Assembly: GCA_008636095.1 (NCBI GenBank)
Contig: VSJD01000125.1
Span: 1 to 12,515, forward strand
DNA from: Kiritimatiellota bacterium
GTDB taxonomy: Bacteria; Verrucomicrobiota; Kiritimatiellia; JAAZAB01
DNA: 12,515 bases
Reading direction: 5' to 3'
The position numbers and the translations under genes were made by a program. This document shows, in pieces, positions 1-6,581 of the stretch; position 1 is the stretch's first letter; every line of letters begins with the position of its first letter. The notes under the pieces are model-generated. The model had not been told where the DNA came from. It was given only the letters and a program-made list of their open reading frames with translations, and made no database searches.

Positions 1-642
1 ACTTATTCCTATTCCGGCATCTGGAATGTCCGGCCATTTAATCCGCAAACGACGCCCGGCGCCGGGAACGGCGTGTTGACCGAGACATTGCGTCAATATC
101 CCGGCGCTTTGCGAAGCAGTCATCCGACATATTCCGTAGCGGCATACGGCAGGCACGCCGCACAACTTACTAAAAACAAGGAAAATGCCTCCGCATTGGG
201 AATAGGTTCCTCCTATGACGAAGCAATCCGTCTTGGCGCTAAAATTTTACTCCTGGGCGTGGGTAATGACCGTAATTCCATGCTGCATTACGCCGAAGTG
301 GCTGCCGGTCTTCCCTACAATGACATTCCTTTTCGTGGGTTCTGGGCCCGGACAGCAGTTGTTGAACAAGCTGATGGGCGGATAATCGAAATGCCGCTTA
401 AGCCCGAATTCCCGGCCTGCAGCGCGAATTTCGGCGTGGCGGACACATATCTTGCAGAGTGTGGTGTTATGCGGGAAGGAAAGGTCTGGCAGGCCGCAGT
501 CATATTGATGGATGCCGTGAAAATGGTGGCAGCCGTCAAGAAAAAGCTGCAAGCCGAACCGGCCTGGCTGCTTTGCGACAATTTCACCTGCGAGCCGTGC
601 GCGCTCAGGAAAAAACGTTTGCGCGAAAAGGGCTTGATATGA
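1..642 (+). CDS. AAC(3)-family N-acetyltransferase homologue, 5' end outside window
   Basis: Homologue of the aminoglycoside 3-N-acetyltransferase fold (Antibiotic_NAT), which transfers an acetyl group from acetyl-CoA to an amine. The frame is open from base 1, and family-like sequence (TYSYSGI, FNPQTTPGAGNG) lies before the first GTG at 73, so that GTG is not the real start. The window holds 213 residues; the family is usually about 260-290, so some 50-70 N-terminal residues are missing. Visible motifs: RSSHP (window residues 38-42), the family's conserved SVAAYG, and SMLHYAE with His96 and Glu99, matching the conserved T-x-L-H-x-x-E active-site region. The C-terminus carries a Cys-x4-Cys-x2-Cys cluster (Cys192, 197, 200). 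The stop overlaps the next start by 4 bp (ATGA), suggesting translational coupling to an M20 deacylase. Many AAC(3)-like proteins in environmental bacteria are not resistance enzymes, and the setting argues for metabolism. Fold assignment is firm; substrate is unknown. Confidence 0.85.
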   Translation, partial: TYSYSGIWNVRPFNPQTTPGAGNGVLTETLRQYPGALRSSHPTYSVAAYGRHAAQLTKNKENASALGIGSSYDEAIRLGAKILLLGVGNDRNSMLHYAEVAAGLPYNDIPFRGFWARTAVVEQADGRIIEMPLKPEFPACSANFGVADTYLAECGVMREGKVWQAAVILMDAVKMVAAVKKKLQAEPAWLLCDNFTCEPCALRKKRLREKGLI

Positions 643-1895
643 ATCATAACATGGCCGTCACGGTTAATAAGATCGTGGAACGATATCGGGGCGAAACCGT
701 GCGGCTTCTTCAAAAATTGGTGCGTATTCCGTCCGTCAACCATCCGCCCGCCGGTGATGAAGCGCAAGTGCAGAAGTTTTATGCCGGTATTTTGCGGACA
801 CAGGGCTTGAAGACGGAAAGCTTTGAGCCAAATAATATTCCGGCATTCATGCATCATCCGGCCCGGCTTCAAACGCATGCCATGCATAACCGCCCCGATG
901 TGGCCGGCGTGCTCAAGGGCACGGGGGGCGGCCGGAGTTTAATGTTATTGGCCCACGCCGATGTCGAGCAACCCGGCCCGGCCAGCCTCTGGACCGGCAG
1001 GGAACCGTTCAGCGGACGACTGCATAACGGTCGCATCTACGGACGTGGCGTTGGCGACGATAAATCGGGCATGGCCATCAACGCCATGGCGGCGCGGATC
1101 ATCAGGGAAAACAAACTTAAACTGCGCGGCGACCTGGTGGTGGCCTCGGTTTCGGACGAGGAGCAGGGTGGTTCCAACGGGATACTGGCGTTAATCTGCA
1201 AGGGCTGGCGCGCCGATGCCTGTTTAAATATTGACGGCTGCAACCTTGATTTTGCCATCGCCGGCCTTGGCGGCGGCTGCTGCACGGTGGAACTCGCCGT
1301 GCCCGGACCGCAAATCAATGCCACCGCTTTGCTCGATTATTTTGACGAGTTTCGGGAACGTATTGCGACGCTTGCAAAAGAACGCATTCACCTGCTCGCA
1401 AAGCATCATTTTTTCGGACAGCGGCAATTCCTCACAACGGCCACGCTCAATTTGAACAATATCATAATGGCAACGGATGACATGGCCCATGGCCGCTTTA
1501 CATTCTGGTTTTATTTATTGCCGGGCGAAGACCCAAAGAAGTTTAAAAAACATGTTGAAAACAGCTTTTTGGGAATAAAAGTCGCCGGCACATTCCGGAT
1601 CGAGTGGATGCCGCGCCTCTTGCCTGCCGGCGCGGTGGCTGTTGATCATCCCTTCGCAAAGTGCACGGCAGGCAGTTACCGGCTGGCCACCGGATGCAAA
1701 CCGGAGCTGACGGGCGCTTTCATGAGCGATATGGGCATGGTAATTAAATACGGCGGTTTTCCATGCATCAACTTTGGACCGGCGCGTTGGGGCAAGGAAG
1801 GCGCCGCACATCAACCAAATGAATTTGTGGAAATTGAAACGCTCATGCAATGTTTAAAAACAGTGGTATTTTGTACGCTTGAGTGGTGCAGCTGA
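639..1895 (+). CDS. M20-family metallopeptidase / deacylase (ArgE/DapE-like)
   Basis: Zinc-dependent amidohydrolase of the M20 family (acetylornithine deacetylase, DapE, carboxypeptidase type), probably cytoplasmic. The ATG at 639 overlaps the upstream stop (ATGA) and gives 418 residues, normal for the family. A longer in-frame extension upstream only reads the acetyltransferase gene in another frame. Metal and catalytic residues are in order: HADV (His106, Asp108), GRGVGDDKSG (bridging Asp140), SDEE (catalytic Glu174, ligand Glu175), NIDG (Asp199) and AHQPNE (His391). The inserted lid/dimerisation domain (about 212-330) is unusual: after VPGP it goes straight to INATALLDYF and lacks the usual His-x-x-x-P-x-x-G-x-N segment whose His contacts substrate across the dimer. 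Coupling to an acetyltransferase suggests acyl addition and removal on one compound. Family certain, substrate unknown. Confidence 0.9.
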   Translation: MNHNMAVTVNKIVERYRGETVRLLQKLVRIPSVNHPPAGDEAQVQKFYAGILRTQGLKTESFEPNNIPAFMHHPARLQTHAMHNRPDVAGVLKGTGGGRSLMLLAHADVEQPGPASLWTGREPFSGRLHNGRIYGRGVGDDKSGMAINAMAARIIRENKLKLRGDLVVASVSDEEQGGSNGILALICKGWRADACLNIDGCNLDFAIAGLGGGCCTVELAVPGPQINATALLDYFDEFRERIATLAKERIHLLAKHHFFGQRQFLTTATLNLNNIIMATDDMAHGRFTFWFYLLPGEDPKKFKKHVENSFLGIKVAGTFRIEWMPRLLPAGAVAVDHPFAKCTAGSYRLATGCKPELTGAFMSDMGMVIKYGGFPCINFGPARWGKEGAAHQPNEFVEIETLMQCLKTVVFCTLEWCS

Positions 1896-1963
1896 TAATG
1901 GAACGGAACAAAATATTTTCAAACCGGAAGCGCTGATGCTTGAAACATAACGCCGCGTAGACA

Positions 1964-2023
1964 CAATCAAAAACACACCGAGCGTATGTTTGATTGCCAA
2001 TCGGTAATTCCATAGATTGGCAA
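1964..2023. promoter_or_regulatory. Four alternating CAATC/GATTG half-sites, candidate operator with weak promoter
   Basis: The 162-base gap between the M20 gene and the amidohydrolase pair holds CAATC at 1964-1968, GATTG at 1992-1996, CAATC at 1998-2002 and GATTG at 2015-2019. They build two inverted repeats: CAATCAAA (1964-1971) with TTTGATTG (1989-1996), and TTGCCAATC (1994-2002) with GATTGGCAA (2015-2023), the latter with arms about two helical turns apart. A possible -35 TTGATT (1990-1995), 17-base spacer and -10 TAGATT (2013-2018), each 4 of 6 to consensus, overlap the sites, so a bound protein could block or recruit polymerase. The repeats are seen directly; their role as operator and promoter is inferred. 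No regulator gene is in the window. Confidence 0.4.
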
Positions 2024-2057
2024 ATTCTGACGTTGATGACGGGCATGAGGAGATCCC

Positions 2058-2786
2058 ATGATTATTGATTCTGCCGTTTGCTTAGCAGGGATGGCCGATT
2101 CGGCGCCGACCAAGGCGTGGCTGGATCAAATGGCGCGTCATGCGATTACTCATGCCGTGGTAGCGCCGGCGGACGGTTATGCCGCCGTTTATAACGAGGA
2201 AGGCAATGCCCTGCTGGCGCGCCTGGTGCGCCGTTATCCTAAACAACTATCCGGCTTGGCGGTGGCCAATCCCTGGCTGGGCACGAAAGCCGTCGGTCTT
2301 CTGGAAAAAGCCTTTGACGATGGCCTTATGGGTTTATTTCTTTGCCCGCCGCGCCAGGGCTTCCGCTTGACGGAATCCATTGTAGACCCTCTATTGGAAG
2401 TGTGTTGCCGGCGCCACAAACCCGTTTATGCCCATACGGGCACTCCCATCTGCAGCGAGCCGTTTCAACTGGCCGAGCTGGCCCGGCGCTTTCCGGAAGT
2501 CACCTTCATCATGGGGCACGCCGCCTATCCCGACTTCTGGTATGATGTGGCCGGGGCACTACAACAAGCGCCGAATTTGCTGGTGGAGACATCGTGCCAG
2601 GTAGCGGCAATCATTCAACAAGCGCTGGACGCCGTCGGCCCGGAGCGTGTACTGTTCGGATCAGGCTGGCCGCGCTCCAAGCCGGGCGTTGAAATCCTGA
2701 AAATTCGCTCGATGGGTTTAGCGGACGATATTTTCGAAAAAGTCATGCACACAAATGCGGCGAACTGCTGGGGACTTAAGCCATGA
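2058..2786 (+). CDS. Amidohydrolase-family (Amidohydro_2) protein with degenerate metal site
   Basis: TIM-barrel protein of the amidohydrolase superfamily, PF04909-like, 242 residues, probably cytoplasmic. GAGGAG just upstream supports the ATG. Strand-end motifs align with the next gene: IIDS at the N-terminus, VYAHTGTP (His126), IMGHAAYPDF (His154), RVLFGSGWP (200-205). Two metal-site elements are lost: the His-x-His after beta-strand 1 is replaced (IIDSAVCL in place of IIDAHTHL), and the strand-8 Asp of the FGSD motif is Gly203 (FGSG). The GLKLHP motif is also replaced, by GLFLCPP. It is therefore likely inactive or reliant on another mechanism, perhaps a structural or regulatory partner of the downstream active paralogue, whose start overlaps its stop by 4 bp. 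The reading frame is intact and the core is kept, so this does not look like a decaying pseudogene. Family assignment firm; lack of activity inferred. Confidence 0.85.
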   Translation: MIIDSAVCLAGMADSAPTKAWLDQMARHAITHAVVAPADGYAAVYNEEGNALLARLVRRYPKQLSGLAVANPWLGTKAVGLLEKAFDDGLMGLFLCPPRQGFRLTESIVDPLLEVCCRRHKPVYAHTGTPICSEPFQLAELARRFPEVTFIMGHAAYPDFWYDVAGALQQAPNLLVETSCQVAAIIQQALDAVGPERVLFGSGWPRSKPGVEILKIRSMGLADDIFEKVMHTNAANCWGLKP

Positions 2787-3532
2787 AAATCATTGATGCC
2801 CATACGCATTTGCCGGGCTGGAGCTTTGGCTCACGACCGCGCCCGATTCGCGAATTGCGCCGCGCGTTCGAGGATGAAGGCTTGGCGGGGGCTTGGCTGT
2901 TTACAACCGACGGGCTGCTCGGGGAACCGGCCAGGAATAACGATATCTTGGCCGAGGCCGTGGCGGAGCATCGTGATTTCTTCGCGCCGTTTTGTACCGT
3001 TAATCCGCTGGACGGCACGGACGCGGCGATTCGCGAACTGGACCGCTGTAAAAGCAAGCTCGGAATGCGCGGCCTCAAACTGCATCCCTGGGTACAGGCG
3101 TTTTCCATGATGCATCCGGCTGTGGAGCCGGTCCTGGCCCACGCAGGCAATCTGGGATTTCCAGTGATCTTTCATGACGGCACGCCACCCTATACCAGTT
3201 CCTTACAAATCGCCGCCCTGGCCGAAAAAGCGCCGCAAACGACAATTATCCTGGGACATGCCGGACTGGACGACCTGTATGAGGATGCTATTCTGGCTTG
3301 CCGGCGGCACCCTAATATATACTTATGCCTGTGCAGTACCAGTGGCGGGTATAGCGAACAGATTATACGGCACTGTCCCGTGGAGCGCCTGCTCTTCGGG
3401 TCCGACGGCGGATTCATGCCCAATTTAATTAAACTGGCCATAGCGAAACTGCACGAAACCGACGCGCCGGCTTCGGTTCTGCGCAAGATTTTTTATGATA
3501 ACCCGCAACGGCTGCTTCCGTTACCGGCATGA
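2783..3532 (+). CDS. Amidohydrolase-family (Amidohydro_2) metal-dependent hydrolase
   Basis: Metal-dependent TIM-barrel hydrolase or decarboxylase-like protein of the Amidohydro_2 group, 249 residues, probably cytoplasmic. The whole metal-site set is visible: IIDAHTH (His7, His9), GLKLHP (His101), VIFHDGTP (His131), IILGHAGLDD (His159) and LLFGSDGG (Asp208). The ATG overlaps the upstream stop (ATGA), so translation is probably coupled to the degenerate paralogue, and the two products may be made in equal amounts and assemble together. The group includes hydrolases of cyclic amides, lactones and esters as well as decarboxylases, so the reaction cannot be fixed from sequence. Neighbouring M20 and creatininase-family genes favour C-N bond hydrolysis. 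Confidence 0.88.
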   Translation: MKIIDAHTHLPGWSFGSRPRPIRELRRAFEDEGLAGAWLFTTDGLLGEPARNNDILAEAVAEHRDFFAPFCTVNPLDGTDAAIRELDRCKSKLGMRGLKLHPWVQAFSMMHPAVEPVLAHAGNLGFPVIFHDGTPPYTSSLQIAALAEKAPQTTIILGHAGLDDLYEDAILACRRHPNIYLCLCSTSGGYSEQIIRHCPVERLLFGSDGGFMPNLIKLAIAKLHETDAPASVLRKIFYDNPQRLLPLPA

Positions 3533-3585
3533 CCGTGCGGCCATCCCGTTCGAATAACAACCATATCTGAAAGGAGTCTTCCGTA

Positions 3586-4455
3586 ATGCCAACCACTTCC
3601 ACGTCGCAGAACAATCCTTTTCCAGTCATGGAACGCATGACGGTGAAACTTGTGCGCGAATACCTGGCGCGCAAACAGTCCATTATTGTGCCCATCGGTA
3701 TCATTGAGCAGCATGGCTACCATCTGCCGCTCAAGACGGACGCCTTGATCGCGGAACGCATGGGTTGGATGATGGGGAAACAGCTGGATATGCTCGTGGC
3801 GCCGGTCATCTATTCGTCGTTTTCCGGCGGCGGGCTGCCCGGCACCATTAACATCTCGCCCGCGGTGATGTCGTTAGTGGTGAGTGATACGCTCCTGTCG
3901 CTGGCATCGCAGGGATTCCGGAATTTTTACCTGTTTCTCTGTCATGGCGGTAGTGAGAACGGCCGGGCGCTGGATAACGCGCTAAAATTGCTTTTGCGCA
4001 CGAACCCCGCTTTTTCCAAGGCCATGATCGTGCTCATGCCGGTCTGGAAATTTGGATCGGCCAATGGCTGGAAACAGGCCATCGCCGAGCACGACTGGCA
4101 TGCAGGCTGGCTGGAAACTTCCATGGTCATGGCCCTGGCGCCGGACTGGGTGCGCATGCAGGACCTATCGCTGGATCCGGAACCATTGCTCAGCATGCAG
4201 ATTGAGCACCCGGACAACTACCAGCATGCCGAGAAAATTGTGGATGACGCAATGGTAGTGGCGCGCCAGGGTCAGCGGCCGGATATCCAGGTCGGCGTCA
4301 TGGGCTTTCCCAAAAAGGCCAGTCCCGAACTTGGCAAGCAGCTCGTGGACAGCTGCGTCCGGGATGCCTGCCAAAAAATCGCCGCGTTGGAAGCCAAGGC
4401 CGACGGCATATACAAGGAAGTCAACTGGACACCGGACCCGATTATATTAACTTGA
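3586..4455 (+). CDS. Creatininase-family amidohydrolase
   Basis: Creatininase-family protein (PF02633), 289 residues. The family hydrolyses cyclic or linear amides (creatininase, formamide hydrolases of flavin and deazaflavin synthesis) or processes peptides (MftE). AAAGGAG about nine bases upstream supports the ATG at 3586. The signature PIGIIEQHGYHLPLKTD gives Glu41, His43 and Asp52 as likely metal ligands. LPGTINIS (84-91) matches the family FPGTI segment, HGG (120-122) the GHGGN motif, and DWHAGWLETS with Glu177 the conserved D-x-HAG-x-x-ETS. Two departures: NGHGGN reads LCHGGS, and the usual His before the PGT loop is absent (SGGGLPGT). It lies 53 bases after the amidohydrolase pair and probably belongs to the same unit. 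Family certain; substrate unknown and unlikely to be creatinine, given these changes and neighbours. Confidence 0.9.
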   Translation: MPTTSTSQNNPFPVMERMTVKLVREYLARKQSIIVPIGIIEQHGYHLPLKTDALIAERMGWMMGKQLDMLVAPVIYSSFSGGGLPGTINISPAVMSLVVSDTLLSLASQGFRNFYLFLCHGGSENGRALDNALKLLLRTNPAFSKAMIVLMPVWKFGSANGWKQAIAEHDWHAGWLETSMVMALAPDWVRMQDLSLDPEPLLSMQIEHPDNYQHAEKIVDDAMVVARQGQRPDIQVGVMGFPKKASPELGKQLVDSCVRDACQKIAALEAKADGIYKEVNWTPDPIILT

Positions 4456-4567
4456 CCATTGTGACTACAGGGTAAGTGTTCGGTGTTCAGCGCCCGGTCT
4501 TCGGCCCGCCCTACTCGTCGGCAGCCTCAGCGACTGTTTTTCAATCAGAAATCGAAAATTTTTACGC

Positions 4568-4595
4568 TTGCACCGCCACGCCAAACCAGTATGGT
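4568..4595 (+). promoter_or_regulatory. Candidate sigma-70 promoter for tRNA-Asp
   Basis: TTGCAC at 4568-4573 and TATGGT at 4590-4595 are 16 bases apart, and the -10 ends 16 bases before the mature tRNA 5' end. The rpoN promoter in this window has the same -35 hexamer and the same spacing. The -10 is only 4 of 6 to consensus and a second TATGGT follows at 4595-4600, so the exact start is uncertain. Confidence 0.4.
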
Positions 4596-4611
4596 ATGGT
4601 CCTCTTGTGCA

Positions 4612-4688
4612 GGGGGAGTAGCGCAATTGGTTAGAGCATCGGCTTGTCACGCCGAAGGTTGCGGGTTCGAGCCCCGTCTCTCCCGCCA
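4612..4688 (+). tRNA. tRNA-Asp (anticodon GTC)
   Basis: A complete cloverleaf with encoded CCA. The acceptor stem GGGGGAG (4612-4618) pairs with CTCTCCC (4678-4684), with one G-T pair. A D arm with AATTGGTTA follows. The anticodon stem TCGGC/GCCGA encloses the loop TTGTCAC, so the anticodon is GTC (Asp). The T arm GCGGG-TTCGAGC-CCCGT is at 4661-4677. The discriminator is G, as expected for tRNA-Asp, and CCA ends at 4688. An own promoter seems present upstream. The next inverted repeat starts at the last two bases of the CCA. Confidence 0.97.
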
Positions 4689-4790
4689 TCCTTCGCTCTG
4701 CGTCCCGATGGGACTTGAGCTACGGATGGCAGGCCATTATATAGCAGAGCGAAGGATGCCCTGCGAAGCACCAGGCCGAAGGCCGCAGGG
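4687..4790 (+). repeat. Contiguous hairpin array between tRNA-Asp and GIY-YIG gene
   Basis: A perfect 15-bp inverted repeat, CATCCTTCGCTCTGC (4687-4701) with GCAGAGCGAAGGATG (4744-4758), starts at the tRNA CCA end. Its loop holds a nested perfect hairpin GTCCC-GAT-GGGAC (4702-4714). Directly after it, CCCTGC (4759-4764) pairs with GCAGGG (4785-4790) around GGCC-GAA-GGCC (4774-4784). The array ends four bases before the AGGAGG of the GIY-YIG gene, so it would be the 5' leader if that gene is read through from the tRNA. There is no T run, so it is not a standard terminator. The structure is seen directly; its function (leader, processing signal or mobile cassette end) is unknown. Confidence 0.6.
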
Positions 4791-4793
4791 CGC

Positions 4794-4799
4794 AGGAGG
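4794..4799 (+). promoter_or_regulatory. Shine-Dalgarno AGGAGG for GIY-YIG gene
   Basis: A perfect AGGAGG ends 13 bases before the GTG at 4813. The spacing is long, but no other start codon fits the family N-terminus, and the site directly follows the hairpin array. Confidence 0.45.
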
Positions 4800-4812
4800 G
4801 CACGAAATTCCC

Positions 4813-5082
4813 GTGCACTACGTGTATTTCCTGCAGAGTCTAAGCAGACCGACAAAGACCTATGTCGGTAAAACCGCAGATATTCCTGCTCGCCTTGCCA
4901 TTCATAACGCCGGCGGATGCCCATCAACCCAGAGGTTCCTACCTTGGGAACTCGTCGCCTATATTGCCGTTCGCGATGAAGATATAACCTGCGAATTGGA
5001 ACGGTATTTCAAATCCGGCTCTGGGCACGCTTTCTGGCATAAACGCTTCTTGAAATCTCCGCTGACTGAACATACTTCGTAA
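4813..5082 (+). CDS. Small GIY-YIG nuclease-family protein
   Basis: Single-domain GIY-YIG protein of the short YhbQ-like class, 89 residues from a GTG start. The frame is open much further upstream, but that part reads through the tRNA and hairpin array and is not protein. Visible motifs: HYVYFLQS (2-9, the GIY strand), TYVGKT (16-21, the YIG strand), the IPARLAIHN helix with Arg27 and His31, and ELERYFKSGSG (61-71) with catalytic Glu63, followed by the usual AFxxKRF tail. All expected catalytic residues are kept. GIY-YIG domains cut DNA in repair and homing enzymes; most short members have no known role. It sits just after tRNA-Asp and a hairpin array and is convergent to rpoN, 35 bases apart. 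The position next to a tRNA suggests a small mobile cassette, which is inference. Confidence 0.85.
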   Translation: MHYVYFLQSLSRPTKTYVGKTADIPARLAIHNAGGCPSTQRFLPWELVAYIAVRDEDITCELERYFKSGSGHAFWHKRFLKSPLTEHTS

Positions 5083-5117
5083 AGCAAATAAATGTTTCGC
5101 GCTCTCGAATCCATGGG

Positions 5118-6548
5118 TCACGCCTGCTTGCGCAGGTGCGAAGACGGTATTTTGAGAACCAACCGGTACTTGGCCACCGTGCGCCGCGCCACCTGCAAGC
5201 CCTGGCCATTTAACCGATCCATAATCTCCTGGTCCGAAAGCGGATGCACCGGATCTTCTTCGGCCACCAGCGATGCGATTTTGTCCTGGACCGTTTTGTT
5301 CGAAATTGTTTTGCCGTCCGCCGTTTTCAGGCCGGGGTTGAAAAAATACTTCATTGCAAACAGGCCGCGCGGCGTTTTCAGGTACTTGTTGGCCACGCAA
5401 CGGCATACTGTTGTTTCGTGCAGACCGACGATTCGCGCCACTTCCGCCATGGCCAGCGGCTTGAGCTGGGCAATGCCATCATCCAGAAATTCTGATTGCA
5501 CCCGGACAATCTCGGCGGCCACCCGGTAGAGCGTGCGCTGGCGCTGGGTAATGCTCTTGATTAAAAACAGCCCCGACCGAATGCGCTCCCGGATGTAGGC
5601 CTTTACATCCGGCTTGGTTGCGTCGTTCTGCATCATGTCCTTGTATTGCCGGCTGATCCAGAGCCGCGGAATGTGTTCGTCGTTCAAGTGCACCTGGTAG
5701 CCGGCATCGGTCTTTTCCACCACGACGTCCGGCATGATATAGGCCGGCGTTTCGGCGCTGAAGACCCGCCCCGGTTTCGGCTCCAGCGTGGCAATGACCT
5801 TGGCCGCCTGATGCACCTGCTCCAGCGGCACGGCTTGACGCTGGGCAATTTCTTTGAACTGCTTGTTGCCCAGCTGGGGTAAGTAATTTTTTACCACAGT
5901 GGCGGCCAGCGAATCCCCCTGCCCCAGTCTTTCCAACTGCAGGAGCAAACATTCCCTGACATCACAAGCGCCCACGCCGATGGGATCAAAATCCTGAATG
6001 ACGACCAGGACATCGTGAATTTGCGCTGCTTCAAACCCGGTGGCAACGGTCATTTCTTCCACGCTCTGCAAGAGGTAACCGTCGTCGTTGATACTACCGA
6101 CAATGAGTTCCCCTATGCGGTGGTCTTTTTCGCTCAGCCCGGCCTCGCGCAACTGCTGATTCAGATGCTCCTGGAGGGAAACCGGCTTGACCTGGGAATC
6201 GAGGAAGAACGAACGCCGCTTCTCCCGCCCCGCATCATAGGGTTCGGACGCCAGGTCCTGCATGAAATACTTACAGCCCTCTTCGTCAATCCGGGAAAGG
6301 ATTTCGAACTCATCCTTGAAGGCAAGCTCCTTGGCGTCATCCACTTCGCTGACGCCCTGCTCAACCTCGATGCTGATGGTTTTCGGCGGCTTTTCCTCCA
6401 GGGTCGGATTGCTCTGGAGTTCCTGCTGAACCAGGGCGCGCAGTTCAAGCATAGGCGCCTGCAACAGCTCCAGCGATTGCCGCAACTGGGGCGCCAGTAT
6501 CTGAATCTGGCGCTGTTCCTGGGACATGGAGAGTGATTGATTGGCCAT
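5118..6548 (-). CDS. rpoN: RNA polymerase sigma-54 factor
   Basis: Sigma-54, which directs RNA polymerase to -24/-12 promoters and needs AAA+ activators. It has 476 residues, close to the usual length. Region I is clear at the N-terminus (QRQIQILAPQLRQSLELLQ, then LELRALVQQELQSNP), with an acidic region II (about 50-100). The core-binding domain follows (about 120-300, with GSINDDGYL and DPIGVGACDVREC). The HTH reads MAEVARIVGLHETT then KYLKTPRG (367-394), and the RpoN box ARRTVAKYRL is at 454-463. The box normally ends in E and here ends in L463; the HTH has HETTVCRC where HESTVSR is typical. The gene stands alone on the - strand without lptB, hpf or ptsN neighbours, and no activator is in the window. 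Its promoter lies at 6582-6609. The ATG at 6548 gives the canonical N-terminus; the Shine-Dalgarno is weak (GAAAGAA). Confidence 0.96.
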   Translation of the reverse strand: MANQSLSMSQEQRQIQILAPQLRQSLELLQAPMLELRALVQQELQSNPTLEEKPPKTISIEVEQGVSEVDDAKELAFKDEFEILSRIDEEGCKYFMQDLASEPYDAGREKRRSFFLDSQVKPVSLQEHLNQQLREAGLSEKDHRIGELIVGSINDDGYLLQSVEEMTVATGFEAAQIHDVLVVIQDFDPIGVGACDVRECLLLQLERLGQGDSLAATVVKNYLPQLGNKQFKEIAQRQAVPLEQVHQAAKVIATLEPKPGRVFSAETPAYIMPDVVVEKTDAGYQVHLNDEHIPRLWISRQYKDMMQNDATKPDVKAYIRERIRSGLFLIKSITQRQRTLYRVAAEIVRVQSEFLDDGIAQLKPLAMAEVARIVGLHETTVCRCVANKYLKTPRGLFAMKYFFNPGLKTADGKTISNKTVQDKIASLVAEEDPVHPLSDQEIMDRLNGQGLQVARRTVAKYRLVLKIPSSHLRKQA

Positions 6549-6581
6549 GATGTGTTTCTTTCTTTCGTTTAATCAGAAATG

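Noticed and set aside
1..642. Aminoglycoside resistance gene
   Set aside because: Fold matches AAC(3), but it is coupled to metabolic hydrolases with no mobile element or other resistance gene; resistance cannot be claimed.
4483..4812. Long N-terminal extension of the GIY-YIG frame
   Set aside because: It reads through tRNA-Asp and the hairpin array. The GGVAQLVRASACHAEGCGFE translation is a familiar artefact of tRNA genes.
4465..4927. Two - strand frames over the tRNA (with GETGLEPATFGVTS and DGARTRNLRRDK)
   Set aside because: Classic antisense tRNA translations that are often wrongly annotated as proteins.
5123..5136. CCTGC-TTGC-GCAGG hairpin as terminator between GIY-YIG gene and rpoN
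   Set aside because: Five-pair stem within the rpoN coding end, no T run on either strand.
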